Assembly (NCBI RefSeq): GCF_004791165.1
Contig: NZ_SRUZ01000004.1
Span: forward strand, 248,001 to 312,000
Direction of reading: 5' to 3'
Source: Mesorhizobium sp. M8A.F.Ca.ET.218.01.1.1
GTDB taxonomy: Bacteria; Pseudomonadota; Alphaproteobacteria; Rhizobiales; Rhizobiaceae
DNA: 64,000 bases
Numbering within the stretch: position 1 is the first letter of the stretch; every line of letters begins with the position of its first letter. The notes under the pieces are model-generated. The model saw only the letters and a list, made by a program, of their open reading frames with translations. It made no database searches and was not told the origin of the DNA. The position numbers and the translations under genes are program-made. Below are positions 42,030 to 50,950 of the stretch, in pieces.

Positions 42030-43594
42030 TGAGCGACCTGACCCAACTAACGATTTCGCAGGCCCGCGCCAAGCTGCGCGCCAAGGAAATCAGCGCGACT
42101 GAGCTGACGGAAAGCTATCTCTCGGCGATCGATCGCGCCAATGGCACGCTCAATGCCTATGTCGCGGTGACCGGCGACAAGGCGCGCGAGATGGCCAAGG
42201 CGTCGGACGCCAGGCTGCTCAAGGGCGAGGGCGGTGCTCTGGAAGGCATCCCGCTTGGGATCAAGGACCTGTTCGGTACTGAAGGCGTCCATACCCAGGC
42301 CTGCAGCCATGTGCTCGACGGCTTCAAGCCGCGCTATGAATCAACCGTCACCTCCAATCTGTGGGCCGACGGCGCGGTCATGCTGGGCAAGCTCAACATG
42401 GACGAGTTCGCCATGGGCTCGTCCAACGAGACCTCCTACTATGGCCCGGTCATCAACCCGTGGCGGCGTTCGCGCCTCGATACGGTGGTGATGCCGACGA
42501 CACATCAGGGGGATGGCGGCTTCGTGTCGGCCGGCGGCACGAAGACCCAGCGTAGCCTCGACAATGCACAGCTGGTGCCGGGTGGGTCTTCCGGTGGTTC
42601 GGCGACTGCCGTCTCGGCGTTTCTGTGTGCCGGTGCGACGGCGACCGACACCGGCGGCTCGATCCGCCAGCCAGCCGCCTTCACCGGCACGGTCGGCATC
42701 AAGCCGACCTACGGCCGCTGCTCGCGCTGGGGCATCGTCGCCTTCGCCTCGTCGCTCGACCAGGCCGGGCCGATCGCTCGCGACGTGCGCGACGCCGCCA
42801 TTCTTTTGAAATCCATGGCCTCGGTCGATCCGAAGGACACGACGTCCGTCGACAGGCCGGTGCCGGACTACGAGGCTGCGATCGGCAAGCCGATCAAGGG
42901 CATGAAGGTCGGCATTCCCAAGGAATACCGCGTCGAGGGCATGCCGGAGGAGATCGAGGCCCTGTGGCAGAAGGGCATTGCCTGGCTCAGGGATGCCGGC
43001 GCCGAGATCGTCGACATCTCCCTGCCGCACACCAAATACGCGCTGCCGGCCTATTACATCGTGGCTCCCGCCGAGGCGTCGTCCAACCTCGCCCGCTATG
43101 ACGGCGTCCGCTACGGCTTGCGCGTGCCAGGCAAGGACATCGTCGAGATGTATGAGAAGACGCGTGCCGCCGGCTTCGGCCGCGAGGTCAAGCGCCGTAT
43201 CATGATCGGCACTTATGTGCTGTCGGCCGGCTACTACGACGCCTACTATCTGCAGGCACAGAAGGTGCGCAATCTGATCAAGCGCGACTTCGAAAACGTC
43301 TTCGCCGCCGGCGTCGATGTCATCCTGACCCCGGCTACACCGTCCGCCGCATTCGGTATCGCCGACGAGGACATGGCGGCCGATCCGGTCAAGATGTATC
43401 TCAATGACATTTTCACCGTCACCGTGAACATGGCCGGTCTGCCCGGCATTGCGGTGCCAGCCGGGCTCGACCCCAAGGGGTTGCCGCTCGGCTTGCAATT
43501 GATCGGCAGGCCGTTCGAGGAAGAGACATTGTTCCAGACCGCCGCCGTCATCGAGCAGGCGGCCGGCAGATTCCAGCCGGAGAAGTGGTGGTAA
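42029..43594 (+). CDS. gatA: Glu-tRNA(Gln) amidotransferase subunit A, with insertion
   Basis: A 521-residue amidase-family enzyme that releases ammonia from glutamine. The catalytic Lys is in 'GIPLGIKDLFGTEG', the Ser-cisSer-Lys triad region in 'LVPGGSSGGSATAVSA' and 'ATDTGGSIRQPAAFTGTVG'. Between 'GPVINPW' and 'LVPGGSSGG' there are about 28 extra residues (containing VVMPTTHQGDGG) compared with the usual ~493-residue rhizobial GatA. The start may be either of two adjacent ATGs (42026 or 42029), both overlapping the GNAT stop. Confidence 0.92.
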   Translation: MSDLTQLTISQARAKLRAKEISATELTESYLSAIDRANGTLNAYVAVTGDKAREMAKASDARLLKGEGGALEGIPLGIKDLFGTEGVHTQACSHVLDGFKPRYESTVTSNLWADGAVMLGKLNMDEFAMGSSNETSYYGPVINPWRRSRLDTVVMPTTHQGDGGFVSAGGTKTQRSLDNAQLVPGGSSGGSATAVSAFLCAGATATDTGGSIRQPAAFTGTVGIKPTYGRCSRWGIVAFASSLDQAGPIARDVRDAAILLKSMASVDPKDTTSVDRPVPDYEAAIGKPIKGMKVGIPKEYRVEGMPEEIEALWQKGIAWLRDAGAEIVDISLPHTKYALPAYYIVAPAEASSNLARYDGVRYGLRVPGKDIVEMYEKTRAAGFGREVKRRIMIGTYVLSAGYYDAYYLQAQKVRNLIKRDFENVFAAGVDVILTPATPSAAFGIADEDMAADPVKMYLNDIFTVTVNMAGLPGIAVPAGLDPKGLPLGLQLIGRPFEEETLFQTAAVIEQAAGRFQPEKWW

Positions 43595-43703
43595 GGGTAT
43601 CGCTCGTCTGACGCATGCCCCCGAAAATCGCGATCGATTTTAGGATAGGATCATGCATGAAACTGAAGCATTACGGCGTCCTTGACGCTGTAAGGGTTGA
43701 GCG

Positions 43704-44501
43704 ATGTTCTACTATCTTTCCAAGGTCTTCTGGTTTTTCATCCAGCCACTCAACCTGACAATCTTCCTGCTTTTGGCGGGGCTGATCGCGGGGATGATCG
43801 GCCGGCGGCGACTTGCCGTCACCGGCAGTGTGCTGGCGTTTTTGATCCTTGCGCTGTCGGCCTGGACGTCGCTCGGCGCCATGATGCTCAATCCGCTGGA
43901 GGAACGCTTTCCAAAGCCGTCGCTGCCGGAGGAAGTGGACGGCATCGCCGTGCTCGGCGGCGGCTTCGAGGGCGCTATCAACCTCGTGCGCGGCGGCCAT
44001 GAATTGAACAGCAGCGGCGATCGCATGGTCGAGACCGCAATCCTCGCCCGGCGTTTCCCGCAGGCAAAAGTGGTGGTCTCCGGTGGAAACGGCTCACTGT
44101 TCTTCGATGGCGAAGGTGATGCCGACACGGCGCCACGCCTGCTCGAGGCGCTGGGTGTACCGGCTGACCGTCTGATCCTCGAAGACAAATCCCGTAACAC
44201 TTACGAGAACGCGGTCTTCAGCCGCGAACTGGTCAAACCCAAGCCGGGCGAGACATGGCTGCTGGTGACATCAGCCTTTCACATGCCCCGCGCCAAGGCG
44301 CTGTTCGACAAGGCCGGTTTTCCAACCGTTCCATGGCCGGTCGACTATCGTACCTCGGGCAAGGAAGGCATCGGCCTGTTCCGAGACAACCCGTCCGACT
44401 CGCTGCAGGCGACCACGATGGCGGTTCGCGAGTGGATCGGACTTTTGGCCTATTGGCTTTCCGGGCGCATCGATCAGCCGTTTCCGGCGCCGGGCGGCTG
44501 A
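43704..44501 (+). CDS. YdcF/ElyC-family membrane protein (DUF218)
   Basis: A 265-residue protein with two N-terminal membrane helices (about 15-32 and 38-58) and a DUF218 domain. Motifs include 'IAVLGGGFEGAINLVRGGHE', 'AKVVVSGGNGSLFF', 'DKSRNTYENAVFSREL' and 'LVTSAFHMPRAKALF'. ElyC-type proteins act in envelope biogenesis, particularly peptidoglycan or undecaprenyl carrier use. It ends with 28 bases overlapping the convergent DUF599 gene. Confidence 0.82.
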   Translation: MFYYLSKVFWFFIQPLNLTIFLLLAGLIAGMIGRRRLAVTGSVLAFLILALSAWTSLGAMMLNPLEERFPKPSLPEEVDGIAVLGGGFEGAINLVRGGHELNSSGDRMVETAILARRFPQAKVVVSGGNGSLFFDGEGDADTAPRLLEALGVPADRLILEDKSRNTYENAVFSRELVKPKPGETWLLVTSAFHMPRAKALFDKAGFPTVPWPVDYRTSGKEGIGLFRDNPSDSLQATTMAVREWIGLLAYWLSGRIDQPFPAPGG

Positions 44502-45193
44502 CCGATGACGGCGCGCCGCGCTGCCGAGAAGAACTGGCGCCGCACCAGGACGGCCAGCAGCAGAAGCGTCGACAGCACGAACACCAGGGGATCGACGAAC
44601 CAGCCGAGATAGCCGATCGAGAAGAACACGCCGCGCAGGCCCGAGTTGAAATGCTTGCCGGCCAGCATGTTCATCTGCGTCGCGCGCCACACGGCCGTTT
44701 GCGTGACCGGATTGCGCGAGGCTTCGCCATGCGGGATCGGCACCGCGCCGATCAGGATCGAGCAATAGTTGAACAGCCGGTAGGCCCAGCCGAACTTGAA
44801 GAAGGAAAAGGCGAGAATCAGCACCAGGCCCAGCACCTTGATCTGAAAAGCGGCTCGATCCGGCACGCCGCCCAGCGGGAGGTCGCTGAGAACCTCGATG
44901 ACGCGGTCCGACGCGCCAAGCAGGGCGAAACAGCCGCCGAGCGCGATCAGCGAACTGGAGGCGAAGAAGGCGGTTCCCTGCTGCAGGCCGCTCATGATGG
45001 CGGTGTCGACGATGCGGATCTCACGCTCGGCCATGGTGCGCATCCAGGCCTCGCGCTGCGCATTCATGGCGGTCGTCAGCGACATGCGGCTAACCAGCTT
45101 GCCATCGGACGCGAGCGTGTGCAGCACCCACGCAAGGAGGAAAAAGCCAAGCGCCGCGAGATCGGCCGCCGACAGATAGGAGGAATCGCCCAT
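44474..45193 (-). CDS. DUF599 family membrane protein
   Basis: A 239-residue protein with four or so membrane helices. It is recognised from 'NAQREAWMRTMAEREIRIVD', 'ASSSLIALGGCFALLGASDR' and 'RATQMNMLAGKHFNSGLRGV', the conserved elements of DUF599. Function unknown. The ATG at 45193 begins the usual N-terminus; one five codons upstream is possible. Divergent from sdaA. Confidence 0.75.
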   Translation of the reverse strand: MGDSSYLSAADLAALGFFLLAWVLHTLASDGKLVSRMSLTTAMNAQREAWMRTMAEREIRIVDTAIMSGLQQGTAFFASSSLIALGGCFALLGASDRVIEVLSDLPLGGVPDRAAFQIKVLGLVLILAFSFFKFGWAYRLFNYCSILIGAVPIPHGEASRNPVTQTAVWRATQMNMLAGKHFNSGLRGVFFSIGYLGWFVDPLVFVLSTLLLLAVLVRRQFFSAARRAVIGQPPGAGNG

Positions 45194-45366
45194 GGTTGAG
45201 TTTACCATATCCCGCGCGATCGCTTCGATCGCCGCATATGGCGACAGTTAATCAATGTCGCTGCCGGAGCAAACAAGGTCGGCAGGTGTTGCGCCGCGAT
45301 TGTCAAAAGAGCGGAAACATCCCGGGAATTCCTATATGTAGTCCTCGACGTGACCCAGGAGACAGC

Positions 45367-46770
45367 GTGTTCCTTTCCGTTTTCGACCTGTTCAAGATCG
45401 GCATTGGCCCTTCGAGCTCGCACACGATGGGTCCGATGACGGCCGCGCGCCGCTTTCTCGACGAGGTCGCGGGCGACGACTGGCCGCGCCCCGCCGGCGC
45501 CAAGGTCGACCGCATCGGCGCCAGCCTGCATGGCTCGCTCGCCTATACCGGCATCGGCCATGGCAGCGACCGTGCCGTCATTCTCGGCCTTGCCGGCCAG
45601 ACGCCGCAAACGGTCGACCCCGACCAGGCCGACGGCATCATCAGCCGCATCACTGCCGACGAGCTGATTTCACCGCCCGGTCACCCCTCCTACCATTTCG
45701 ACCCGGCCACCGATCTGGTGCTCGACCGCAAGACGCCGCTCACCGGTCACGCCAACGGCATGGCGTTCCATGCCTACGACGCCGGCGGTCGCCTGCTGCT
45801 CAAGCGCATCTACTATTCGATCGGCGGCGGGTTCGTGGTTTCGGAAGAAGAGCTGCAGCGGATGAAGGTCAAGGGCTCGGTCACGACCGAGGGCAAGAAA
45901 GTGCCGTATCCCTTCAAGAACGCGGTCGAGATGCTCAAGATGGCGGCCAAGAGCGGCCTTTCCATCGCCGACATGAAGCGCATCAACGAGGAAACGCAGA
46001 TGTCGCGCGAGGAGCTCGACACCGGCCTCGACGCCATCTGGGGCGCCATGAAGAGCTGCATCGACCGCGGCCTGTCGCAGGACGGAATCATGCCGGGCGG
46101 GCTGAAGGTGCGGCGGCGCGCCAGGCAGCTCCATGACAAATTGCAGGAGCAGTGGCAGCAGAACCGGCCGAACCCGCTGCTCGCCAATGACTGGCTGTCG
46201 ATCTACGCGATGGCCGTGAACGAGGAGAATGCGGCCGGCGGGCGTGTCGTCACCGCACCGACCAACGGTGCGGCCGGCACTCTGCCGGCGGTGCTGCGCT
46301 ACTGGCTGCATTTCCATCCCGAGGCCGACCAGCCGAGCATCCGCGATTTCCTGCTGACGGCAGCGGCCGTCGGCGGCATCATCAAGTCCAATGCGTCCAT
46401 CTCCGGCGCCGAGGTCGGCTGCCAGGGCGAGGTGGGCTCAGCTTCGGCGATGGCGGCCGCCGGCCTGTGCGCCGTCATGGGCGGCACGCCCGAACAGGTC
46501 GAGAATGCTGCCGAAATCGCGCTCGAACATCATCTCGGCATGACCTGCGACCCGGTCGGCGGGCTGGTGCAGGTGCCGTGCATCGAACGCAACGCGCTGG
46601 GTGCCGTCAAGGCGGTCACGGCCGCGTCCCTGGCGATCAAGGGCGACGGCGTGCATTTCGTGCCGCTCGACGCCGCGATCGAGACCATGCGCCAGACCGG
46701 CCTCGACATGAACGAGAAGTACAAGGAAACCAGCCTTGGCGGTCTTGCCGTCAATGTCGTTGAGTGTTGA
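45367..46770 (+). CDS. sdaA: L-serine ammonia-lyase (iron-sulfur, single chain)
   Basis: A 467-residue enzyme that deaminates L-serine to pyruvate. It opens with the signature 'VFLSVFDLFKIGIGPSSSHT' and has the later iron-sulfur cysteines in 'GAEVGCQGEVGSASAM' and 'GMTCDPVGGLVQVPCIERN'. The GTG at 45367 is preceded by CAGGAGA and fits the family start; the longer frame was rejected. It uses both alpha and beta regions fused in one chain, as in most proteobacteria. Confidence 0.92.
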   Translation: MFLSVFDLFKIGIGPSSSHTMGPMTAARRFLDEVAGDDWPRPAGAKVDRIGASLHGSLAYTGIGHGSDRAVILGLAGQTPQTVDPDQADGIISRITADELISPPGHPSYHFDPATDLVLDRKTPLTGHANGMAFHAYDAGGRLLLKRIYYSIGGGFVVSEEELQRMKVKGSVTTEGKKVPYPFKNAVEMLKMAAKSGLSIADMKRINEETQMSREELDTGLDAIWGAMKSCIDRGLSQDGIMPGGLKVRRRARQLHDKLQEQWQQNRPNPLLANDWLSIYAMAVNEENAAGGRVVTAPTNGAAGTLPAVLRYWLHFHPEADQPSIRDFLLTAAAVGGIIKSNASISGAEVGCQGEVGSASAMAAAGLCAVMGGTPEQVENAAEIALEHHLGMTCDPVGGLVQVPCIERNALGAVKAVTAASLAIKGDGVHFVPLDAAIETMRQTGLDMNEKYKETSLGGLAVNVVEC

Positions 46771-46846
46771 GATCTGGCCCAAACCGGCACTGTGGAGAAG
46801 TCCGCCAGGCCGTTGACGTCCTGGCGCCCCGGGCTAACCTTAGCGC

Positions 46847-47284
46847 ATGGCTCTCAATCTCCTAAAGCTTTGCGTCGGCTGCGACAGTGTCGAGGATCTC
46901 GAAGACTGGATCGCCTTCCGTCTCGACGAGCGCCGCCTGGCCGGCGAACCAGCCGAACACTGGCACACCACCCGCATGGTGCCGACACGTGGCGACGAGG
47001 TCACCGATGGCGGCTCGCTCTACTGGGTGATCAAGGGCAGCGTGCAATGCCGGCAGTTGATCACGGAGATCCGGCCGTTCACCGATGACGATGGCATCGT
47101 CCGCTGCCATTTGATGCTCGATCCTGAGGTGGTGCGCACCGACTGGCAGCCGCGCCGCGCCTTCCAGGGCTGGCGTTATCTGAAGCCAACGGACGCCCCG
47201 GCGGATCTCGGCAAGGGCAAGGCGGGGCTGGTCGAGATGCCGCCGAAACTCAGGCGCGAACTCGCCGATCTCGGCCTGCTCTAG
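46847..47284 (+). CDS. DUF1489 family protein
   Basis: A 145-residue protein of the DUF1489 family, recognised from the opening 'LNLLKLCVGCDSVEDLEDWI', the central 'HTTRMVPTRGDEVTDGGSLY' and 'YWVIKGSVQCRQLI', and the closing 'GWRYLKPTDAPADL'. The family is common in alphaproteobacteria and has no known function. About 240 bases without a supported gene follow. Confidence 0.85.
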   Translation: MALNLLKLCVGCDSVEDLEDWIAFRLDERRLAGEPAEHWHTTRMVPTRGDEVTDGGSLYWVIKGSVQCRQLITEIRPFTDDDGIVRCHLMLDPEVVRTDWQPRRAFQGWRYLKPTDAPADLGKGKAGLVEMPPKLRRELADLGLL

Positions 47285-47524
47285 ACATTTCTGGCCCTCA
47301 AACTTGCTTCGCACTGGACTTGCAAGCGACGCGACGACGCCACATCTTGAAATCCATGCGCGAGGAAGAACTGTCGAAGTCGACACAGGCCGCGGCGTTG
47401 GAGAACCAGCTCGTATGATGGTCCTCTTCCAGCGGGGTAAAGGCCATGATTCTGGCGCAGAAAAAGTGTTGAAGGACATCACGCGGCTGTCCAGGCGGAC
47501 AGGATATCTGCGGGGCGATGGGAA

Positions 47525-48226
47525 ATGTTAGGCGCAATTATCGTTGTGGTCGCGTTGTTGCTGGTGCTCCTGGGGTTGGCCATGGCCTTTCTCCGTGCGG
47601 ATCCGGCGCAACTCGCAAGCGGGATGAGAACCTTGGGGCCGATCCTGCTGGCGCTGATCGGCGGCGCCGTGCTCGTGGTCGGGCGTCAAGGCATCGGCGG
47701 CATCATCCTGTTCGTGGCAATCGCCTGGTATGGCGCCACGCGTACCGGGCGCCCAAATGCCAGGCCAATTGCTGGAAAACGCTCAACCGTGCGGACAGCG
47801 GCACTCGAGATGGAACTCGATCACGATACGGGCGGCCTTGAAGGGCTGGTTCTTGCCGGCCGCCACGATGGCAAGATGCTTGGCTCGATGACCCAAGCGG
47901 AATTGCAGCATCTCTACCGCGAGCTCTCCGGCGATCCGGAGAGCCGCCAACTGCTAGAGACGTATCTTGACGGCAGATTTCCCGTCTGGCGCAAAAACGC
48001 TGAGACGAACGGTGGCGAAGGGCTGGGTGTTGCGCCAGGTCCGGGCGCCATGACTAAGGAGGAGGCCTACAAGGTCCTTGGTCTTGAAGCGGGGGCCGCC
48101 GCGGCGGATGTCCGCAAGGCGCACCGCCGCCTGATGCAGCGCCTGCACCCCGACATCGGCGGCACGTCTTTCCTGGCGGCGCGGATTAACGAAGCCAAGG
48201 ACGTCTTGCTCTCCAATCACAACTAG
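47525..48226 (+). CDS. Membrane-anchored J-domain protein
   Basis: A 233-residue protein with two N-terminal membrane helices (about 1-22 and 38-68) and a C-terminal J domain with the His-Pro-Asp motif in 'LMQRLHPDIGGTSFLAARIN'. The middle contains 'MTQAELQHLYRELSGDPESR'. J domains stimulate Hsp70 (DnaK); the anchor would place this activity at the inner membrane, similar in layout to mitochondrial Tim14/Pam18. Client unknown. Confidence 0.8.
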   Translation: MLGAIIVVVALLLVLLGLAMAFLRADPAQLASGMRTLGPILLALIGGAVLVVGRQGIGGIILFVAIAWYGATRTGRPNARPIAGKRSTVRTAALEMELDHDTGGLEGLVLAGRHDGKMLGSMTQAELQHLYRELSGDPESRQLLETYLDGRFPVWRKNAETNGGEGLGVAPGPGAMTKEEAYKVLGLEAGAAAADVRKAHRRLMQRLHPDIGGTSFLAARINEAKDVLLSNHN

Positions 48227-48272
48227 TCTCCTTCGACGCAATATTCTTCCGGGAGAAATCTTCCACGCAGTC

Positions 48273-49721
48273 CTATTGCTGGACGGCGTAGCACTCGATT
48301 TTCTTCTTCTTCAAAGCGGTGCAGGCCTTCCAGGCGGCGTCCTTCGACCCAAAGCCGCCGAAACGGGCGCGGTAGTAAGTGACGCCGCCCTTGTCGAAAG
48401 CGGCGGTGAAGCCGGAAGCGTCGGCCAGCACCTTGGGAGCCTGCTTGGTGGTCTTGTCGAGGAAAGCCTGAGCTTCGGACTGGTTGGGCGAGGAGGCAAC
48501 CTGAATGGCCCAGCCTGACGGAACCGAGGCGGTGCTGACCGGATCGACGGCGGCCGGGGCGGGCTCGGCATAGGCGGCCACGACCTGCGCGGTGGCAACC
48601 TTGGGGGCGGAGACGATGACCGTCTTCACCTTCTTTGCCGGAACAACCAGCTTGGGCGCCTCTGCCTCGGCTGTATCCTCGTCCTCGCTGTCGCCCTGGG
48701 CAACTGTGGCGTCGTCCGCGACAGCCGTGGTCGTGTCGTCCGCGACAGCCGTATCGGCTTCCGCGACGGCCACCGGCTTTTCGTCCGGGGTCGGCGCGTC
48801 GTGCTTGGGCAGGAGAACCTTCGCAAGTGCCTTGATTGGATTGCTGTCCGCCTTGGCGACCAGATCGCCGGCACCGCGGGTCGAGGCCCTCGGCAGGTAG
48901 GTGTTGATCAGGCCAGCCATCTGGTTGTCGCGGCTGCCGCCCGACGTGCCGCCCATGACAACGGCGACAAGGCGGCGGTTGCCGTCATTAACGGACGAGA
49001 CGAGATTGAAGCCAGAGGCGCGGGTATAGCCGGTCTTGATGCCGTCGACGCCCTTGATGCGCCCGAGCAGGCGGTTGTGGCCATTGATGCGCTGGCGACC
49101 GTAGAGAAAGGACCGCTGCGCGAAATAGCCGTAGTACTGGGGGAAATGTTCCCGCAGCGCGATGCCGAGCGTGGCCATGTCGCGCGCGGTGGTGAACTGC
49201 CCCGGATCCGGCAGGCCGTTGGCGTTGCGGAAGACGGTGCCGTCCATGCCGAGCTGCCGCGCCTTGGCCGTCATCATGCGGGCGAAATTGGTTTCGTTGC
49301 CGCCGATCATTTCGCCAAGCGCGGTCGCCGAGTCGTTGGCCGACTTGGTGACTATCGACAGGATCGCCGTCTCGACCGTGACCGATCCGCCCGGCTTTAC
49401 GCCCAGTTTGGTCGGTGCCTCGGCGGAGGCATGGGCCGAAAACACGACTGGCGAGTTTCTGCTGATCTTGCCCTTCGCCATCGCTTCGAAGGTCAGATAG
49501 AGCGTCATCATCTTGGTCAGCGAGGCAGGATAGCGCCGGCCATCCGCGTTTGCCGAATAGAGCACCTTGCCGGTCTTGGCGTCGACGACGATGGCCGCTG
49601 ACTTTGCCGCGAGCGACGATGCCGCATCCGCGACGACGAATGTCATCGCCATGGCGAGGATCATGATCGTTTTGAGAGGGGACGCGGATTTGGAAACGAT
49701 GCCCGACAACGCCTGACGCAC
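48273..49721 (-). CDS. D-alanyl-D-alanine carboxypeptidase with SPOR domain
   Basis: A 482-residue S11-family penicillin-binding protein. After a signal peptide (cleavage near residue 39), the catalytic motifs are S67-L-T-K70, S127-A-N129, and K229-T-G231. A low-complexity Ala/Asp/Val linker (about 300-400) leads to a C-terminal SPOR domain ('GWAIQVASSPNQSEAQAFLD' to the end), which binds denuded septal peptidoglycan. It trims peptide stems in the periplasm, probably near the division site. The gene is convergent with the J-domain gene. Confidence 0.9.
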   Translation of the reverse strand: MRQALSGIVSKSASPLKTIMILAMAMTFVVADAASSLAAKSAAIVVDAKTGKVLYSANADGRRYPASLTKMMTLYLTFEAMAKGKISRNSPVVFSAHASAEAPTKLGVKPGGSVTVETAILSIVTKSANDSATALGEMIGGNETNFARMMTAKARQLGMDGTVFRNANGLPDPGQFTTARDMATLGIALREHFPQYYGYFAQRSFLYGRQRINGHNRLLGRIKGVDGIKTGYTRASGFNLVSSVNDGNRRLVAVVMGGTSGGSRDNQMAGLINTYLPRASTRGAGDLVAKADSNPIKALAKVLLPKHDAPTPDEKPVAVAEADTAVADDTTTAVADDATVAQGDSEDEDTAEAEAPKLVVPAKKVKTVIVSAPKVATAQVVAAYAEPAPAAVDPVSTASVPSGWAIQVASSPNQSEAQAFLDKTTKQAPKVLADASGFTAAFDKGGVTYYRARFGGFGSKDAAWKACTALKKKKIECYAVQQ

Positions 49722-49917
49722 TGGTAGTTCCTTTGAATTTCTCGTTGCGCTGGAGGCGGCAAAGGGATCCTGCCTCGCTTCCGGCCAAGCTAGCGGGGCA
49801 GCGTTACCAATCCGTTTATGGTAACCGCCGCGTTCACCATTTTCTGGTGGTTTGAGCCTTCCTTTATTCGAATTTTAGCCATTGCCGGTGCCGGCGGGGT
49901 GGCGAGCCCTTGAATTC

Positions 49918-49947
49918 TTGACTTTTGTGCGGCGCACAATGTATTAT
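49918..49947 (+). promoter_or_regulatory. Phasin promoter with embedded palindrome
   Basis: TTGACT (49918-49923) and TATTAT (49942-49947) are 18 bases apart and give a good sigma-70-type promoter 60 bases before the phasin ATG. The spacer holds a perfect palindrome, TTGTGCG-G-CGCACAA (49925-49939), placed where a repressor would block polymerase. PhaR-type regulators of phasin genes bind TGC-rich palindromes, so this is a candidate operator. The remainder of the 285-base gap shows no gene. Confidence 0.6.
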
Positions 49948-50006
49948 CATGCATTGCACAACGGCGCTCGGGGCAGGGCGCTTCAACCGTCCAGGGAGAG
50001 TATGAA

Positions 50007-50336
50007 ATGACCCAGACCTATGAGGACTTCAGCAAGTACGGCAAGGAGTTCGCCGACACCGGATTGAAGAGCTTCGCCTCTTTGTCCAAGGGCGCGCAGG
50101 CGATCGCCACCGAGGCCGGCGAATACACCAAGAAGAGCTTCGAAGCCGGCAGCGCCGCGTTCGAGAAGCTGTTCTCGGCCAAGTCGCTGGACAAGGCGAT
50201 CGAGATCCAGTCCGACTATGCCAAGCAGTCCTACGAGGCGTTCGTCGCCGAGGCCACCAAGATTGGCGACCTCTATGCCGAACTCGCCAAGGAAGCCTAC
50301 AAGCCGTTCGAATCGATCGTTGCCAAGGCGAAGTAA
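50007..50336 (+). CDS. phaP: Phasin (PHB granule-associated protein)
   Basis: A 109-residue, almost wholly helical protein of the phasin type, with 'MTQTYEDFSKYGKEFADTGL', 'SAAFEKLFSAKSLDKAIEIQ' and 'AKQSYEAFVAEATKIGDLYA'. Phasins coat poly-hydroxybutyrate granules and set their number and size. Its own promoter and terminator surround it, giving a single-gene transcript. The start follows a GGGAGAG ribosome binding site. Confidence 0.85.
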   Translation: MTQTYEDFSKYGKEFADTGLKSFASLSKGAQAIATEAGEYTKKSFEAGSAAFEKLFSAKSLDKAIEIQSDYAKQSYEAFVAEATKIGDLYAELAKEAYKPFESIVAKAK

Positions 50337-50383
50337 TTTTCGCCCGACAATTTTCAAGATCCGGCCCTTCGTGGGTGGGGCAG

Positions 50384-50415
50384 AACCCGGTCGTGGAAAC
50401 GCGACCGGGTTTTTT
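50384..50415 (+). terminator. Intrinsic terminator after phasin gene
   Basis: A 10-bp perfect stem (AACCCGGTCG 50384-50393 with CGACCGGGTT 50402-50411) with an 8-base loop is followed by further T, the classic form. Confidence 0.85.
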
Positions 50416-50536
50416 CATGCCAGTTTCCGATCCGCGACAGCGTAGCGCTTCACGAATGCGAAAATCCGCCAAGTTGGTCACCTAGCCATATTGTCAGCTA
50501 ACCAGAAGGGCTTAAAATCGTCCATCGAACACCTAC

Positions 50537-50944
50537 ATGTCGAACTCGCATGAGGATTCGAAGAGGCAGGATTACGTGACGATCGGTTTGACTGCCACGA
50601 GACGAGTGGCGCGGATGCAAAACGGCGGCGGCGACGGCAATGAGGCCGGCCGCGGGACGGCCGTTATCACGCGCACCAAAACCAAGACCAAGAAGCCCAG
50701 CCTTTACCGGGTCCTCATCCTCAACGACGACTACACTCCGATGGAGTTCGTGGTTCACGTGCTGGAACGTTTTTTCCAGAAGGACCGCGAAGCCGCCACA
50801 CGCATCATGCTTCATGTTCACAATCATGGAGTGGGCGAGTGCGGGGTCTATACATTCGAGGTGGCCGAGACCAAAGTGTCCCAGGTCATGGATTTCGCCC
50901 GACAGAATCAGCATCCGCTGCAATGCGTGATGGAGAAGAAGTGA
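50537..50944 (+). CDS. clpS: ATP-dependent Clp protease adaptor ClpS
   Basis: A 135-residue protein whose C-terminal 85 residues are the ClpS domain: '[20 protein letters not shown]' (N-end rule pocket with Asn-Asp-Asp), '[20 protein letters not shown]' (His residues of the pocket) and '[10 protein letters not shown]'. The N-terminal 45 residues are a flexible tail used on the ClpA pore. An internal ATG at 50615 would shorten that tail; the correct start is uncertain. clpA follows 6 bases later. Confidence 0.9.
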
Positions 50945-50950
50945 GGTAAC

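Noticed and set aside
47298..47537. Open frames on both strands in the 240-base gap before the J-domain gene
   Set aside because: No ribosome binding site, no family pattern, and frames on both strands compete; the gap is left unannotated.
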